Assembly: GCF_028714775.1 (NCBI RefSeq)
Contig: NZ_JAQTLS010000003.1
Span: 1 to 64,000 of the forward strand
From: Thiothrix sp.
GTDB taxonomy: Bacteria > Pseudomonadota > Gammaproteobacteria > Thiotrichales > Thiotrichaceae
Direction of reading: 5' to 3'
Length of the DNA stretch: 64,000 nucleotides
Shown here: one piece after another, positions 10,522 through 21,227 of the stretch
Numbering within the stretch: the stretch's first letter is position 1
Layout of the letters: each line of letters starts with the position of its first letter
Made by a program: the position numbers and the translations under genes
Notes under the pieces: generated by a model
Databases searched by the model: none
The model's input: the letters and a program-made list of their open reading frames with translations, nothing else
What the model was told of the DNA's origin: nothing

Positions 10522-12852
10522 TTACGGCGGGCTAATCACGCGGATGGATACTTTATCTACCGCGCCAGCGCTGTCCAGCACTACCAAATCATAATCACCG
10601 GGCTGCGTAAACGTATAGCGCAGCCCCTTATGTCCCTCATCCACACCTGCCACATCCCCATTGACCAGCCACAGGTAACGGCCTTGCCCGCCTTCCGCCA
10701 ATAAGTCGATGCTGACACCCCGCGCTTGCAAATACAAACGGGTACTGGCGTCCAAATGGCGGATCAGCAACTCCTTCCCAGCCTGCAAACGCATATCCGG
10801 CGGGCAACTGGCATCAAAGGCGGGCAAACGCATCTTATCCAACAAGGCATCTACCAGCCACGGTGACAATTCCACCGGCCATTGGGCAAAAGTGTGCTCC
10901 AAACGTTGCGGGGCGGTACAGTCAGCAGTCACGCGCAGCCCTGTCTGCGGGTTTATCCAGTAAGTCTGCAATCGCGCAGACCATGAGTCCTTTTGCAGGT
11001 TGGGCAAGGTGGGGGGAATATGCCCATCCAATACCCATGCTTGTTGGCGCACATGGCAATGTTCTGCGGGGGTATTCGCCGCACTTTCCCCCAAAGGCCA
11101 ACAAATATCCGTGCTGCTGACATCGGGTGGACGCTGGCGGCTATTGCTGGCACGGGCTTTCGGCAGCGCCCGGAAAATATCAAATAAGATTGGGGCAGCA
11201 GCATGTGCACCAAAACTGCCCGGCAAGGGTGTGCCATCAGGCCGTCCTGTCCAAACGCCGACGGTATAACGGTCACTTACCCCCACCGCCCACGCATCGC
11301 GGAAGCCATAACTGGTTCCGGTTTTCCATGCAATGCCCTCCGGGTTAACCGAACCTTCCGGCGGTTCGACGCCCCGCAGTATGTCTTGGATAATCCACGC
11401 AGCCCCCGCCGACAGCATACGCCGCTCCACCACCGGGTCGTCAGGCACAAAGCGCGGGGCAATACTGATGCCATTCCGCGCAAAGGCCGTGAAACCGCGT
11501 ACCAAATCCTCCAACCGTGTGCCAGCACCGCCCAAAATCACACTCAAGTTAGGCGCGGTATTTTCGGGAAAGCGGATTTCTACCCCACCATTACGCAGGC
11601 GTGCGACAAAACGCGCTGGCGTCAGGCGCTGCAACATATCCACTGCCGGAACATTCAGCGACTGCTGCAAAGCTTGCGTCACGCTCACCGCCCCGGAAAA
11701 ATGGCGGAAAAAGTTTTGCGGCGCATAATCGTCCAACTTAATCGGTACATCGCTTAACAGGCTGGCGGAATGGATCAGCCCTTCATCCAACGCCAACCCG
11801 TACAAAAAAGGCTTCAGGGTAGAACCGGGGGAACGCCACGCTTGCACCATATCCACATGCCCAAAGCGCTCGGCACTGTGGAAATCGGCAGAACCGGCAT
11901 ACGCACGCACATACCCCGTCTGATTTTCCACCACCAACACCCCAATAGAGGATTTTTCCGGCAAAGCGTTTTGGCGGGTACGCACCACATTTTCCACCGC
12001 CCATTGCATATTGGCGCTCAAAGCGGTCTGTAAGCGTGCGCGGTTTTCCGCAAAAGCGCGGGCTTTCATGCGCTGGGCAAATAACGGAGCCATTAACGGC
12101 TGCTGGAAACGCGAACGCACTACGGGTTCCAAAGCCGCATCCGCCACCGTTTCTTCCGACCAAATGCCTTGCGCTGCCATCCGCTGCAATACTTTATCGC
12201 GGTATTGTTGTGCCACTTCGGGATGACGGTCGGGGCGTAAACGCGAAGGGGCTTGCGGCAAGACTGCCAGCAAAGCGGCTTCCGCATGGCTCAGGGATTG
12301 GGCGGATTTGTGTAACCACGCAAAACTGGCGGTTTGCACCCCTTCTATTGGCCCACCAAAGGGAGCCAGATTCAGGTAAAAGGTAAGGATTTCGTCTTTG
12401 CTGTAATGCCATTCAAGCTGCAAGGCGCGGAACATTTGCCGGAATTTGCCGCCCACGTCACGGCTATGTGGGTCAAGGATACGCGCTACCTGCATGGTCA
12501 AAGTGGAGCCACCGGAAACGGGTTTGCCATTCACCAACCATTGCCACCCTGCCCTTGCCAAGGCCAGCGGATTGATGCCGGGATGCTGGTAAAACCAGCG
12601 GTCTTCGTATTCCAGCAAGGCTTCCACGTAAAGCGGGGAAACCTCATCCAACGTTACTGGGTAACGCCATACTCCCGCACTGTCAGCAAAAGCCCGCAAC
12701 GGGGTACGGTCTTCCGCTAGAATCAGAACACTGCGCACCCGATCAGGGTCGGGCAAAGGCCATGCCCAATCTGCAAATAGGAACAGCAAACACAGCGCCG
12801 TCCCCGCCAACAATACACCCGAGCCATACCGGACGCCCCGCCGCCACATCAC
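10522..12852 (-). CDS. pbpC: penicillin-binding protein 1C
   Basis: Transglycosylase EDRWFYQHPGINPLALARA...GGSTLTMQVAR; transpeptidase SPGSTLKPFLYGLALDEG, WKTGTSYGFRDAW; C-terminal BiPBP domain. Confidence 0.95.
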   Translation of the reverse strand: MMWRRGVRYGSGVLLAGTALCLLFLFADWAWPLPDPDRVRSVLILAEDRTPLRAFADSAGVWRYPVTLDEVSPLYVEALLEYEDRWFYQHPGINPLALARAGWQWLVNGKPVSGGSTLTMQVARILDPHSRDVGGKFRQMFRALQLEWHYSKDEILTFYLNLAPFGGPIEGVQTASFAWLHKSAQSLSHAEAALLAVLPQAPSRLRPDRHPEVAQQYRDKVLQRMAAQGIWSEETVADAALEPVVRSRFQQPLMAPLFAQRMKARAFAENRARLQTALSANMQWAVENVVRTRQNALPEKSSIGVLVVENQTGYVRAYAGSADFHSAERFGHVDMVQAWRSPGSTLKPFLYGLALDEGLIHSASLLSDVPIKLDDYAPQNFFRHFSGAVSVTQALQQSLNVPAVDMLQRLTPARFVARLRNGGVEIRFPENTAPNLSVILGGAGTRLEDLVRGFTAFARNGISIAPRFVPDDPVVERRMLSAGAAWIIQDILRGVEPPEGSVNPEGIAWKTGTSYGFRDAWAVGVSDRYTVGVWTGRPDGTPLPGSFGAHAAAPILFDIFRALPKARASNSRQRPPDVSSTDICWPLGESAANTPAEHCHVRQQAWVLDGHIPPTLPNLQKDSWSARLQTYWINPQTGLRVTADCTAPQRLEHTFAQWPVELSPWLVDALLDKMRLPAFDASCPPDMRLQAGKELLIRHLDASTRLYLQARGVSIDLLAEGGQGRYLWLVNGDVAGVDEGHKGLRYTFTQPGDYDLVVLDSAGAVDKVSIRVISPP

Positions 12853-15800
12853 TACGGCTTGATCAACAACGTACCGCCAGCCACACCCACACCATTCAAT
12901 TCAGGCCGGTACATATCTTCAACCGTTGGCGCAGGAACCGTAAAGCTCCCAGCAGAAACCACCCGCACCATGTAGAACAAGTGGTGGCGAGTTTTCGCCT
13001 CCAGCGGCAGCGCGGCAATGTAACGATCATCGCGGAACTCTTGGGTACGCAGGGTGCTGCTATCGAGCAACTCGGTAACGGGTTTATCCATGCCCTCCAA
13101 TTGCAGGGCTTGCAAGGATTCGTTATCGCTCAGGTTAGTGTTTTCCAACTCGAAACCCGCAGGCACAAGGTCAACCACCAACGCATCATTGATGGCGGTT
13201 TTACTGCTCACCAGCAAATGCACCAGTAACAAATCCCCCGCCTTGATGTCCTGCGGCTGTACGCGCTTGCCTTTCATGCTGTACCACTCGCGCGTCACTT
13301 CCATCGGGTCGCCATCCAACGTTGGTGCGGCAGTGGGGTAGCCATCCAACGACACATCGACGTACAGCGGCTTATTACCTGCCGAAGCAATGCTGATACC
13401 TTTGGGCAGGTCGTCGGCATTCAAAGCTCGGCTGCCTGTGCCAGTGCCTGACAGGTCAACACTGCTACCGGCAACGCTCAGTTTGGCTTTCCAGCCTTCC
13501 TTGGCTTTTTCCTGCACTTTCAAGCCTGCCAAGAAGGTAAACAACTGTTCTTGGGTACTGAAATAAGCGCGGTTATGCAGCAAGTCAGCCAAATGTTTGA
13601 TACGTGCCGCTTGCTGTGGGACATCGACTTTATGGCGCAACAACAAGTAAAGCATTGCTGCTTCATCACGCAACTGGCTACCGTAATCGCCCATGTATTG
13701 CTTGTCGTCACGCACCAAACCCAAACCTTTCTGGATAGCGTCGTTGCCGCGCTTGCCGTCACCCATCGCATTCAGCGCCAAGCCCAAATGCACCAGTGGT
13801 AAGCCGGATGCGGCCTTGCCGAGGTCTTTGTCATACATCACCCGCAACGTCCCCAGAGGGGCTTGCTTAACCCGCGCCAGCACATACCCCGCGTAAGCAC
13901 GCGCCGCAAGGTCAAGGTGTTCCGGCACTTCGGAAAACTCATAGCGGCTATCAATGTAACGCTCGTTTTCCTGCAAACGTTCTTGCAAATTTTTGAGGGC
14001 GCGTTGCAGCAACCACTCTGGCACAACGAAGCCTTGCTCTTTCGCATCCAGCAGGAAATCGGTCACGTAAGGCGTCAACCAGTACTCTTCTTCCCCGTAA
14101 TCGCCCCACAAGCTAAAGCCACCACTGGACAATTGCATCCCCGCCAAACGTAACAATGCACTGCTGACGCGGGTATTACGCTCCTTCATTGCCAGCGGTT
14201 CCAACCCCAGACGGTCAGCAACCCCCGCTTCCAAGAATAGGTAAGGCCACGCACTACTGGTGGTCTGTTCCAAACAACCATACGGATACTCGAATAAGCC
14301 CTGCAAAGCACTGCGCATCGGCAATACCGGGGTAGCGGAGAGGCTCAAGTTGGTTTTCAAGCCATTGGGCATGAAACCTTGCAAGGTGGCGGCATTCAAT
14401 TCCATCACTTCGCCCGGCTTCAGTTCGCGGGTTTGACTAGCATGTTTCGCCGCATAGGGCGGACGCACTGCCACCGACACTTGACGGTGCGCGGTAAAAG
14501 TCTTACCTGTCAATTCGAGGCTTACCTTTCCAACACCCAAGGCTTGCTGCGCTGCCAGCGGAAAACTCAAAGTCTTGCGCTGGCCTTTGGTGAGGGTCTC
14601 CTCCTGCGTCACGGGCGCAAAAGCCAGTGCGGCATCCGCTTCCAGCTTGAGCTTCACAACCTGCGTGGTATCGCTGGTATTGTTCAAATCCACCGTCAGG
14701 GAAGCGCTATCGCCAGTCGCCAAAAAGCGCGGCGCAGCCATACTCGCTACCACTGGGGATGCCACTTTCATGTCACGCTCAGCACTGCCGAAACGCTCGT
14801 TGGAAGCCGCAATCGCCATCAGCCGCAACGTGCCATCGAAACCGGGGATCGGTAGGTCAATTTTCGCCTTACCTTCACTATTAAACTGCACCGCACCGCT
14901 GAACAACGAAACAATCTGTACTCCCGGCTGTGGCAATACCCCGCCCCGGTGCATACCGGCATCCCCACCAAAACGCTGGCGTAACGGTTTGCCATCGACA
15001 CTCTCGATAATCTTGCCGTAAGCATCGTGCAAATTAACGCCATAAGCGTGTTGCGCGAAATAGAAAGCAAACGGGTCAGGCGTTTTGAAATTGGTAATGT
15101 TCAATACACCCACATCCACCGCTGCCAGTGTCACCACCGCAGGTTGCCCCGCCAAGTTGTCGGAGGCCACGGTCACACTCACGGTTTGTTCCGGCAGAAT
15201 CTTATCCACTGCCTCAATCGCAAGGTTCAATTTACGCTCGTTGCGATCCAATGGCAGGAAAATGACACCCAAAGCACGGTTAGGGGCAATCTTTTGCTGG
15301 CTGCTGGCAGGGCGGAACGCCGTCACCGTGACATACAAATCATGGCGGTTCCAAGACGCATCGACCGGAATGTCAACCGTCATACCCTCAGCAGGCAAGC
15401 TGACCCGTTGCGACCACAACAGCGACTCACCTTCCACCGCGACAATCGCTTCACCCGCCGCAGGTGGGGTAATTTTCAGCTTGGCAGTTTCACCCGCACG
15501 GTAACTTGCTTTATCTAGCGCCAGTTCAATTTGGTCAGGACGCGCCGCCGTGTTGCCTTCTTGCTCCCAATCCCAACCTGCATGGAAAGGGTAAACCGAC
15601 TTCAGCCCAGTTTCGGCATCTTCCACTTCCAGCCGATAAGCACCGGACTGCACCGCGAAAGCGACATTGGCATGGCCTTTGCCATCCAACTGAATTTTCT
15701 TCTGCACGGTAGGGTATTCGCTGACAACATCCTTGCGCTGCCAACCTTCGGAATCGTTGTATTCCCAGAAGTATTCCTTCTCTTCCCGCACCAGCGTCAC

Positions 15801-17738
15801 CGCCAACGGTTTCACACCTGTAGCAGGCTGGCCTTCGGCAGTGGCACGCACCAGCTCGAAGCCCGCTTCGCTATTCCCATTCACCATATCCCTGGCAAAC
15901 AGCGGGCGGATACCCACCAGATTTTGGGTAGGCCAGAAAGGTGCATCCAGCTTACGGGTAACAGTGCGCCCCCCGGTTTCATGTAAGCTACCAATAACGC
16001 TCAGGGTCAAAGGGGAATTGATCTTGCCAGCCAATGGAGGAACTTCCAAAAATGCACCGCCCGTGTCATTGAGTTGGAGTTCCGGTAAATCTTCGCGCCC
16101 GATCAGCTTTTCATCTGCCGGATCACCAAAGAAATAATCCTTAAACGCATCCAAAGGATGACGGTTCACCGCAATGGTACGCACCGAAGTAAACTTGTTA
16201 CCGCCCGCTGGAGCGCCATACAGGTAATCGCCCTGCACTGCCACCACCAGTTTTTCACCAAGGGTCAGCAACTTATCTTCAGTTTTCAACGCCAGTTTCA
16301 TGCGTTCGGGCATGAAATCCTCAACATGGAAGCCAAAACTGCTGATCGCTGCTTCGTCTTTACTATTGATGCGCACTTCGGCTTTCCACGCCCCGGTCGG
16401 TGCATCTGCTGGGATCGGCAGGTGATAAGCAAAGAACCCCAACGCCGAATTGCTGGCAGTCAGATTTTCTTCCAGCATCATCTTAGTATCAGGCCGCACA
16501 ATGCGTAAGTTCAGGTTGTTGACGGATACCGGGCGTCCATCACGGTCGCGCAACAGCACCGACAAATCCATGGTTTCACCGGGGCGGAACAAATCACGGG
16601 TACTGTAAACAAAAGGCGCAATCGGCTGGTCTGTCGCCCCCGTGACGGGGTATTCCGACAAATCCAAGGCTGCTTCCCGCAAATCCAAGAAAGTAAACTG
16701 CTGATCCAAAGCCGCAGTCAGCAACAAATTGCCTGCCGGACGATGGACAAAACTTGCATGGCCTTGCTCATCGGTCGTCAGTTCCAATGGCTCTTTTTCG
16801 CCCTGCAACTTGAGTTTGACGTTTGCCAACGGCTTGCCCGTATCCAACGCATTGGCGAATACTTCCACCCCACGCGCATAAAGGCGCACATGCAAACCAA
16901 TATTGGTCACAACGAACGGCGTAACCCGGAAGGCATCATCCCCGAAACGCCCCGGCTGGCGCATCACCGCAAAATACAAACCGGGCGTTTGCAGTTCCGG
17001 GATATTTTCCACCGGAATCACCACCGTAGTACGGGCATTGGGTTTGGCATCAGTCGCATAACGGCTGGAAAACACGCTTTCCGTCACTGCATGGATTTCT
17101 TCCAATTGCCACTGCCGCACACCATCACCCAAGGTAACGCTTTTCAACACCTCCGGCAGCTTGTCAGGCTGGACGCGCAAGAATTCCATATCCAGTTCCG
17201 GCACATTCACCACGCGGATTGGCAAGCCAGTGGTCAGTTTGGCGGGCAAAATGCTGCCACGGGTAGCAAAGTCGAAAGCAGGCTGCACATCACGGGTAGT
17301 AACCGTCATATCCACGGGTTTCTGCAACTGCAACCCGTTTTTGCTGGCAAGCCCCGGCCTGACTTGCACCCGGTAAGCAGTTTGCGGCTGGATATTACTG
17401 AAATACAGGCGGCGCGGCTCACTGGCTAACACCCATGCCCCTTCCACGCCCTTGCCCCCGGCAGTCACGGTAATGAAAGAAGTAAAATCGGCGGTTGGCT
17501 CCACATCCTGCGAAAAGGTAATAGCAAGCGCAGGGCTGGTATCCAGTGCGCGTTCTGACACATCGACCGCTAACATCTGGGTCAGCAGTTCCTCATTGGT
17601 ATGAGCAGGCAGAGTGGTAGGCGGGGTAGCAGCGGCTGCGGGGGCATTATCTTCCGCCCACGCAAGGGGTCGCCAAACGACTACCAAGCAAAGCAATAAA
17701 AACAGCAGCGAAAGGTTGCGGCGAAGTTGACGACCCAT
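12852..17738 (-). CDS. bacterial alpha-2-macroglobulin (YfhM-like)
   Basis: 1628 aa, signal/lipoprotein-like N-terminus, thioester motif YPYGCLEQTTSSAWPYLF, adjacent to pbpC. Confidence 0.93.
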   Translation of the reverse strand: MGRQLRRNLSLLFLLLCLVVVWRPLAWAEDNAPAAAATPPTTLPAHTNEELLTQMLAVDVSERALDTSPALAITFSQDVEPTADFTSFITVTAGGKGVEGAWVLASEPRRLYFSNIQPQTAYRVQVRPGLASKNGLQLQKPVDMTVTTRDVQPAFDFATRGSILPAKLTTGLPIRVVNVPELDMEFLRVQPDKLPEVLKSVTLGDGVRQWQLEEIHAVTESVFSSRYATDAKPNARTTVVIPVENIPELQTPGLYFAVMRQPGRFGDDAFRVTPFVVTNIGLHVRLYARGVEVFANALDTGKPLANVKLKLQGEKEPLELTTDEQGHASFVHRPAGNLLLTAALDQQFTFLDLREAALDLSEYPVTGATDQPIAPFVYSTRDLFRPGETMDLSVLLRDRDGRPVSVNNLNLRIVRPDTKMMLEENLTASNSALGFFAYHLPIPADAPTGAWKAEVRINSKDEAAISSFGFHVEDFMPERMKLALKTEDKLLTLGEKLVVAVQGDYLYGAPAGGNKFTSVRTIAVNRHPLDAFKDYFFGDPADEKLIGREDLPELQLNDTGGAFLEVPPLAGKINSPLTLSVIGSLHETGGRTVTRKLDAPFWPTQNLVGIRPLFARDMVNGNSEAGFELVRATAEGQPATGVKPLAVTLVREEKEYFWEYNDSEGWQRKDVVSEYPTVQKKIQLDGKGHANVAFAVQSGAYRLEVEDAETGLKSVYPFHAGWDWEQEGNTAARPDQIELALDKASYRAGETAKLKITPPAAGEAIVAVEGESLLWSQRVSLPAEGMTVDIPVDASWNRHDLYVTVTAFRPASSQQKIAPNRALGVIFLPLDRNERKLNLAIEAVDKILPEQTVSVTVASDNLAGQPAVVTLAAVDVGVLNITNFKTPDPFAFYFAQHAYGVNLHDAYGKIIESVDGKPLRQRFGGDAGMHRGGVLPQPGVQIVSLFSGAVQFNSEGKAKIDLPIPGFDGTLRLMAIAASNERFGSAERDMKVASPVVASMAAPRFLATGDSASLTVDLNNTSDTTQVVKLKLEADAALAFAPVTQEETLTKGQRKTLSFPLAAQQALGVGKVSLELTGKTFTAHRQVSVAVRPPYAAKHASQTRELKPGEVMELNAATLQGFMPNGLKTNLSLSATPVLPMRSALQGLFEYPYGCLEQTTSSAWPYLFLEAGVADRLGLEPLAMKERNTRVSSALLRLAGMQLSSGGFSLWGDYGEEEYWLTPYVTDFLLDAKEQGFVVPEWLLQRALKNLQERLQENERYIDSRYEFSEVPEHLDLAARAYAGYVLARVKQAPLGTLRVMYDKDLGKAASGLPLVHLGLALNAMGDGKRGNDAIQKGLGLVRDDKQYMGDYGSQLRDEAAMLYLLLRHKVDVPQQAARIKHLADLLHNRAYFSTQEQLFTFLAGLKVQEKAKEGWKAKLSVAGSSVDLSGTGTGSRALNADDLPKGISIASAGNKPLYVDVSLDGYPTAAPTLDGDPMEVTREWYSMKGKRVQPQDIKAGDLLLVHLLVSSKTAINDALVVDLVPAGFELENTNLSDNESLQALQLEGMDKPVTELLDSSTLRTQEFRDDRYIAALPLEAKTRHHLFYMVRVVSAGSFTVPAPTVEDMYRPELNGVGVAGGTLLIKP

Positions 17739-17864
17739 TGTTATTCTCCATCCTTGTAGCCAGCAGACAGGCGGTTATGTATCTGCATTATAGACTTTTG
17801 CGGAATGGGAAAGTTACAACAAAGTGAAGAATTCGACAGGCGGAAAAGCCAAGAAAGAGAAAAG

Positions 17865-17940
17865 TGGCGACCCTACGGGGATTCGAACCCCGGTACTCGC
17901 CGTGAAAGGGCGATATCCTAGGCCACTAGATGATAGGGTC
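17865..17940 (-). tRNA. tRNA-Glu(UUC), copy 1
   Basis: GACCCTA/TAGGGTC acceptor stem, anticodon loop CTTTCAC, T-arm GGGGTTCGAATCCCC, encoded CCA. Confidence 0.96.
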
Positions 17941-17989
17941 GCTGTTTGAACCTACAACACTGCCAGTGTGAGCAATGTTTAATAAAAAG

Positions 17990-18065
17990 TGGCGACCCTA
18001 CGGGGATTCGAACCCCGGTACTCGCCGTGAAAGGGCGATATCCTAGGCCACTAGATGATAGGGTC
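17990..18065 (-). tRNA. tRNA-Glu(UUC), copy 2, identical to copy 1
   Basis: Same 76-nt sequence as copy 1. Confidence 0.96.
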
Positions 18066-18086
18066 GCTGTATAAAACTACCTAAAC

Positions 18087-18287
18087 TTACTTGCCGTCAC
18101 CCCGAGGGGAAAACAACACGACAGTTGACAAACCGGCAAACAAAATTAAGAAGCCGAGTGGTACAACCATCAAAAACATTTTCGCCAGTTCGTCTTGTTC
18201 TGCGAACATAAAACCAAACCCTAATACAAGTCCGGCAATGGTTAGCACTAAACCCAGAATCAAACTGTAACGACCAATGCGATCCAT
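18087..18287 (-). CDS. small two-TM membrane protein
   Basis: MDRIGRYSLILGLVLTIAGLVLGFGF...MVVPLGFLILFAGLSTVVLFSPRGDGK. Confidence 0.55.
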   Translation of the reverse strand: MDRIGRYSLILGLVLTIAGLVLGFGFMFAEQDELAKMFLMVVPLGFLILFAGLSTVVLFSPRGDGK

Positions 18288-18315
18288 ACTAAAACCTCTC
18301 GCATCAATCAAATTT

Positions 18316-18391
<76 letters not shown>

Positions 18392-18434
18392 ACGGCGAAA
18401 GAGAGGCGAATTCTGAAGGAACCCGCCTTTCCTG

Positions 18435-18884
18435 TCAAGAGGCTTTTAATGAATTTGCAAAAATTGCTTTGTGCACATCGCCCAAGCTAATGATGCCCAA
18501 TAACTTGCCACCTTCGACCACTGGAATACGGCGGATTTTCTGCACGCACATCATGGAAACAGCTTTCATAACGGGCATATCGGCAGTCGCAGAGGCTACC
18601 AACCGGCTCATGATGTCCCCTGTTTTTAACGACAGCGCATCACTGTAACTTTTTTCCATACGCTCAAAATCAGGAACGCCTTCTTCTTTGGCAACATCAG
18701 CGATGTCCGGGAACATTTTCCGCAGCACGTCTTTTTCTGACACAACGCCAACGACATTATTATTGTCATCAACAACAGGCAAGCCGCTGATTTTATTAAA
18801 GCACATGATTTCCACAATATCGCGTACTGGCGTGCTTACTTTGGCGGTTTTAACGTTTACATTCATGATGTCTTTGACTTTCAT
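18435..18884 (-). CDS. tandem CBS-domain protein
   Basis: VKDIMNVNVKTAKVSTPVRDIVEIM...GLPVVDDNNNVVGVVSEKD and second repeat RRIPVVEGGKLLGIISLGDV. Confidence 0.93.
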   Translation of the reverse strand: MKVKDIMNVNVKTAKVSTPVRDIVEIMCFNKISGLPVVDDNNNVVGVVSEKDVLRKMFPDIADVAKEEGVPDFERMEKSYSDALSLKTGDIMSRLVASATADMPVMKAVSMMCVQKIRRIPVVEGGKLLGIISLGDVHKAIFANSLKAS

Positions 18885-19034
18885 GCTTTCTCCTCTCTAT
18901 ACGGATTGTAATGTATCCTCGAACCGGGGCTTGGGGCAAACCCACGCTATGCGCCTGACCGTTAATTTTAGCCAGACGCTGCATGAACATAACACGAAAA
19001 TACCCCCACAACCATACTGACCTTTAGGGATGGA

Positions 19035-20462
19035 CTACCCAGTGGCAGCACTAGCCCGGATAAACTGCACAGCTTGCTGGATTCGCGCCAAACTGCGTTC
19101 ACGACCGATCAGTTCCAGCGTGATTTCCAGCGACGGCGAAGAGCTGCCACCCGTTACCGCAACGCGCAATGGCGGGCCGACTTTGCCCAGTTTCAGCCCC
19201 AACTTTTCACAGGCTGCTTGGATCGCGGCATGGATCGGTTCGCCTTTCCACTCAGCCAAGGCTGCCAGTTCATCATGCACCACTTGCAAGTTAGCGGCAG
19301 TGTCGGCTTTGAACTGCTTTTGGACAGCGGTTTCGTCGTAAGCGCTGAAATCTTCGTAGAAGTAGCGGCTCATGGCGACCATTTCCACCAGTGTCTTGGC
19401 GCGGTCACGTTGGACGTTGATCACGTCTGCCAGTGCCGGGCCATTGCTGGTATCCAGTGCTTGGGTTTGTAAATGCCACTGCAATTGGGCTTCCAACTCT
19501 TCCACGGGCAAGGTTTTGAGGTAGTGCTGATTCAGCCACAGCAGTTTGTCCGCATTGAAGGCAGCGGGCGCACGGTTGATGGATTCCAGCGAGAAAAACT
19601 CCACCATCTCTTCACGGGAGAAAATTTCTTGGTCGCCGTGTGACCAGCCCAGCCGCACCAAGTAGTTCATCAAGGCTTGCGGGGTGTAACCGTCATCGCG
19701 GTATTGCATCACACTGACCGCACCGTGACGCTTGGACAAGCGTTGCCCATCGGAACCCAAAATCATCGGTACGTGCGCGAATTTCGGCGGCTCAAAACCC
19801 AAGGCACGCATGATATTGATCTGGCGCGGCGTATTGTTGATATGGTCATCGCCCCGGATCACGTGGGTAATGTTCATGTCAATGTCATCCACCACTACCG
19901 TGAGGTTGTAAGTGGGCGTGCCGTCGGAACGCGCAATGATCAGGTCGTCCAACTCGGCATTGCTGACGGTAATTTTACCCCGGATCAGGTCGTCGAATTC
20001 CACCGCGCCGTCTTGCGGGTTACGGAAACGGATGACCGGCTGGATACCTTCCGGCGGCGTTTCATCCTGACGTTCACGCCAGCGCCCGTCGTAACGCGGC
20101 TTTTCCTTGCGTGCCATTTGCCCTTCGCGCATGGCTTCCAGCTCTTCCTTGCTGCAATAGCAACGGTAGGCGTGACCTGTGTCGACCAATTGCTGGATGA
20201 TGGCTTTGTAGCGGTCGAAGCAATGCGTCTGGTAAAACGGGCCTTCGTCGTAACCCAGCCCTAACCAATCCATGCCTTGCAGGATGGCATCCACGGATTC
20301 TTGGGTGGAACGTTCACGGTCGGTATCTTCAATCCGCAGGATGAAAGTGCCGCCCATCTTGCGGGCATACAACCATGAAAACAATGCGGTACGTGCGCCA
20401 CCAATATGCAGGTAGCCAGTCGGGCTGGGAGCAAAGCGGGTTCTAACGTTCATGTCGTCCAA
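19035..20462 (-). CDS. gltX: glutamate--tRNA ligase
   Basis: [37 protein letters not shown] (KMSKS-like). Confidence 0.97.
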   Translation of the reverse strand: MDDMNVRTRFAPSPTGYLHIGGARTALFSWLYARKMGGTFILRIEDTDRERSTQESVDAILQGMDWLGLGYDEGPFYQTHCFDRYKAIIQQLVDTGHAYRCYCSKEELEAMREGQMARKEKPRYDGRWRERQDETPPEGIQPVIRFRNPQDGAVEFDDLIRGKITVSNAELDDLIIARSDGTPTYNLTVVVDDIDMNITHVIRGDDHINNTPRQINIMRALGFEPPKFAHVPMILGSDGQRLSKRHGAVSVMQYRDDGYTPQALMNYLVRLGWSHGDQEIFSREEMVEFFSLESINRAPAAFNADKLLWLNQHYLKTLPVEELEAQLQWHLQTQALDTSNGPALADVINVQRDRAKTLVEMVAMSRYFYEDFSAYDETAVQKQFKADTAANLQVVHDELAALAEWKGEPIHAAIQAACEKLGLKLGKVGPPLRVAVTGGSSSPSLEITLELIGRERSLARIQQAVQFIRASAATG

Positions 20463-20625
20463 TTCTTGATCTTTACGAAAGTTGTGAAGTTTAACAGTTC
20501 ACCCGAGTGAAACATACCTTAAGCCTAACTGAATGAAAAATGAGCAAATCATTCAGTTGCAATTCAGTACGCCTGCGTATACTTGGCAACTGTTTAAGGG
20601 CTAAAGGGGTTAGAAGAATAATAAC

Positions 20626-20648
20626 AGGGGCTGCACCCCTTCTTTTTA
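20626..20648 (+). terminator. candidate intrinsic terminator on + strand with no upstream + strand ORF
   Basis: AGGGG-CTGCA-CCCCT followed by TCTTTTTATT. Confidence 0.6.
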
Positions 20649-20697
20649 TTAAGTAGGCACTCAAAGCGTCCAATAATAATAACAAGCTTTACCTATT

Positions 20698-20724
20698 AAA
20701 AGCCTTCCTTCGGGAAGGCTTTTT
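20698..20724. terminator. bidirectional intrinsic terminator with TTCG loop
   Basis: AAAAGCCTTCC-TTCG-GGAAGGCTTTTT. Confidence 0.9.
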
Positions 20725-20729
20725 GCTGT

Positions 20730-21227
20730 TCAGGCTCCGGCAAAATGCGCCGCCAACTGCAACAACAGCCACGCATACACACCTGCCAACAAATCATCCA
20801 GCATGATACCTAAGCCACCGTGTATCTGACGGTCAGCAATGCGCACAGGCCACGGCTTCCAGATGTCAAACAAGCGAAACAGTGCAAAACCTAGCGCAAT
20901 CCAAACCCAGCCTTGCGGCGCGGCAGTCATCGTCAGCAGGAAACCAGCGAATTCATCCCACACGATCCCGCCGTGGTCATGCACACCCAAACGCCGCGAC
21001 GATTCCCCGCAAAGCCAGATGCCCACCACCGACATCACTGCCAGTACCAGCAAATACTCAAGCAAGGATAAATGTGCCAGCAATAAATAGAGCGGAATTG
21101 CTGCCAAAGTCCCCATTGTTCCCGGTGCTTTCGGCGACAAACCACTGCCGAAGCCGAAGGCCAGAAAATGCACGGGCGAACCCAAAACGGTACGGCGCAA
21201 GTTGTTATCCACTAAGGTTTTCCCCAT
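20730..21227 (-). CDS. pgpA: phosphatidylglycerophosphatase A
   Basis: FGFGSGLSPKAPGTMGTLAAIPLY, HDHGGIVWDEFAGFLLTM, DDLLAGVYA. Confidence 0.95.
   Translation of the reverse strand: MGKTLVDNNLRRTVLGSPVHFLAFGFGSGLSPKAPGTMGTLAAIPLYLLLAHLSLLEYLLVLAVMSVVGIWLCGESSRRLGVHDHGGIVWDEFAGFLLTMTAAPQGWVWIALGFALFRLFDIWKPWPVRIADRQIHGGLGIMLDDLLAGVYAWLLLQLAAHFAGA

Noticed and set aside
11203-11757. 184-aa + strand ORF
   Set aside because: Shadow ORF antisense to the well-supported pbpC gene; no recognisable domain.
16743-17429. 228-aa + strand ORF
   Set aside because: Antisense to the alpha-2-macroglobulin gene; no domain signal.
12852-17738. pbpC/alpha-2-macroglobulin pairing as a novel system
   Set aside because: This is a known bacterial arrangement (periplasmic defence A2M with PBP1C).
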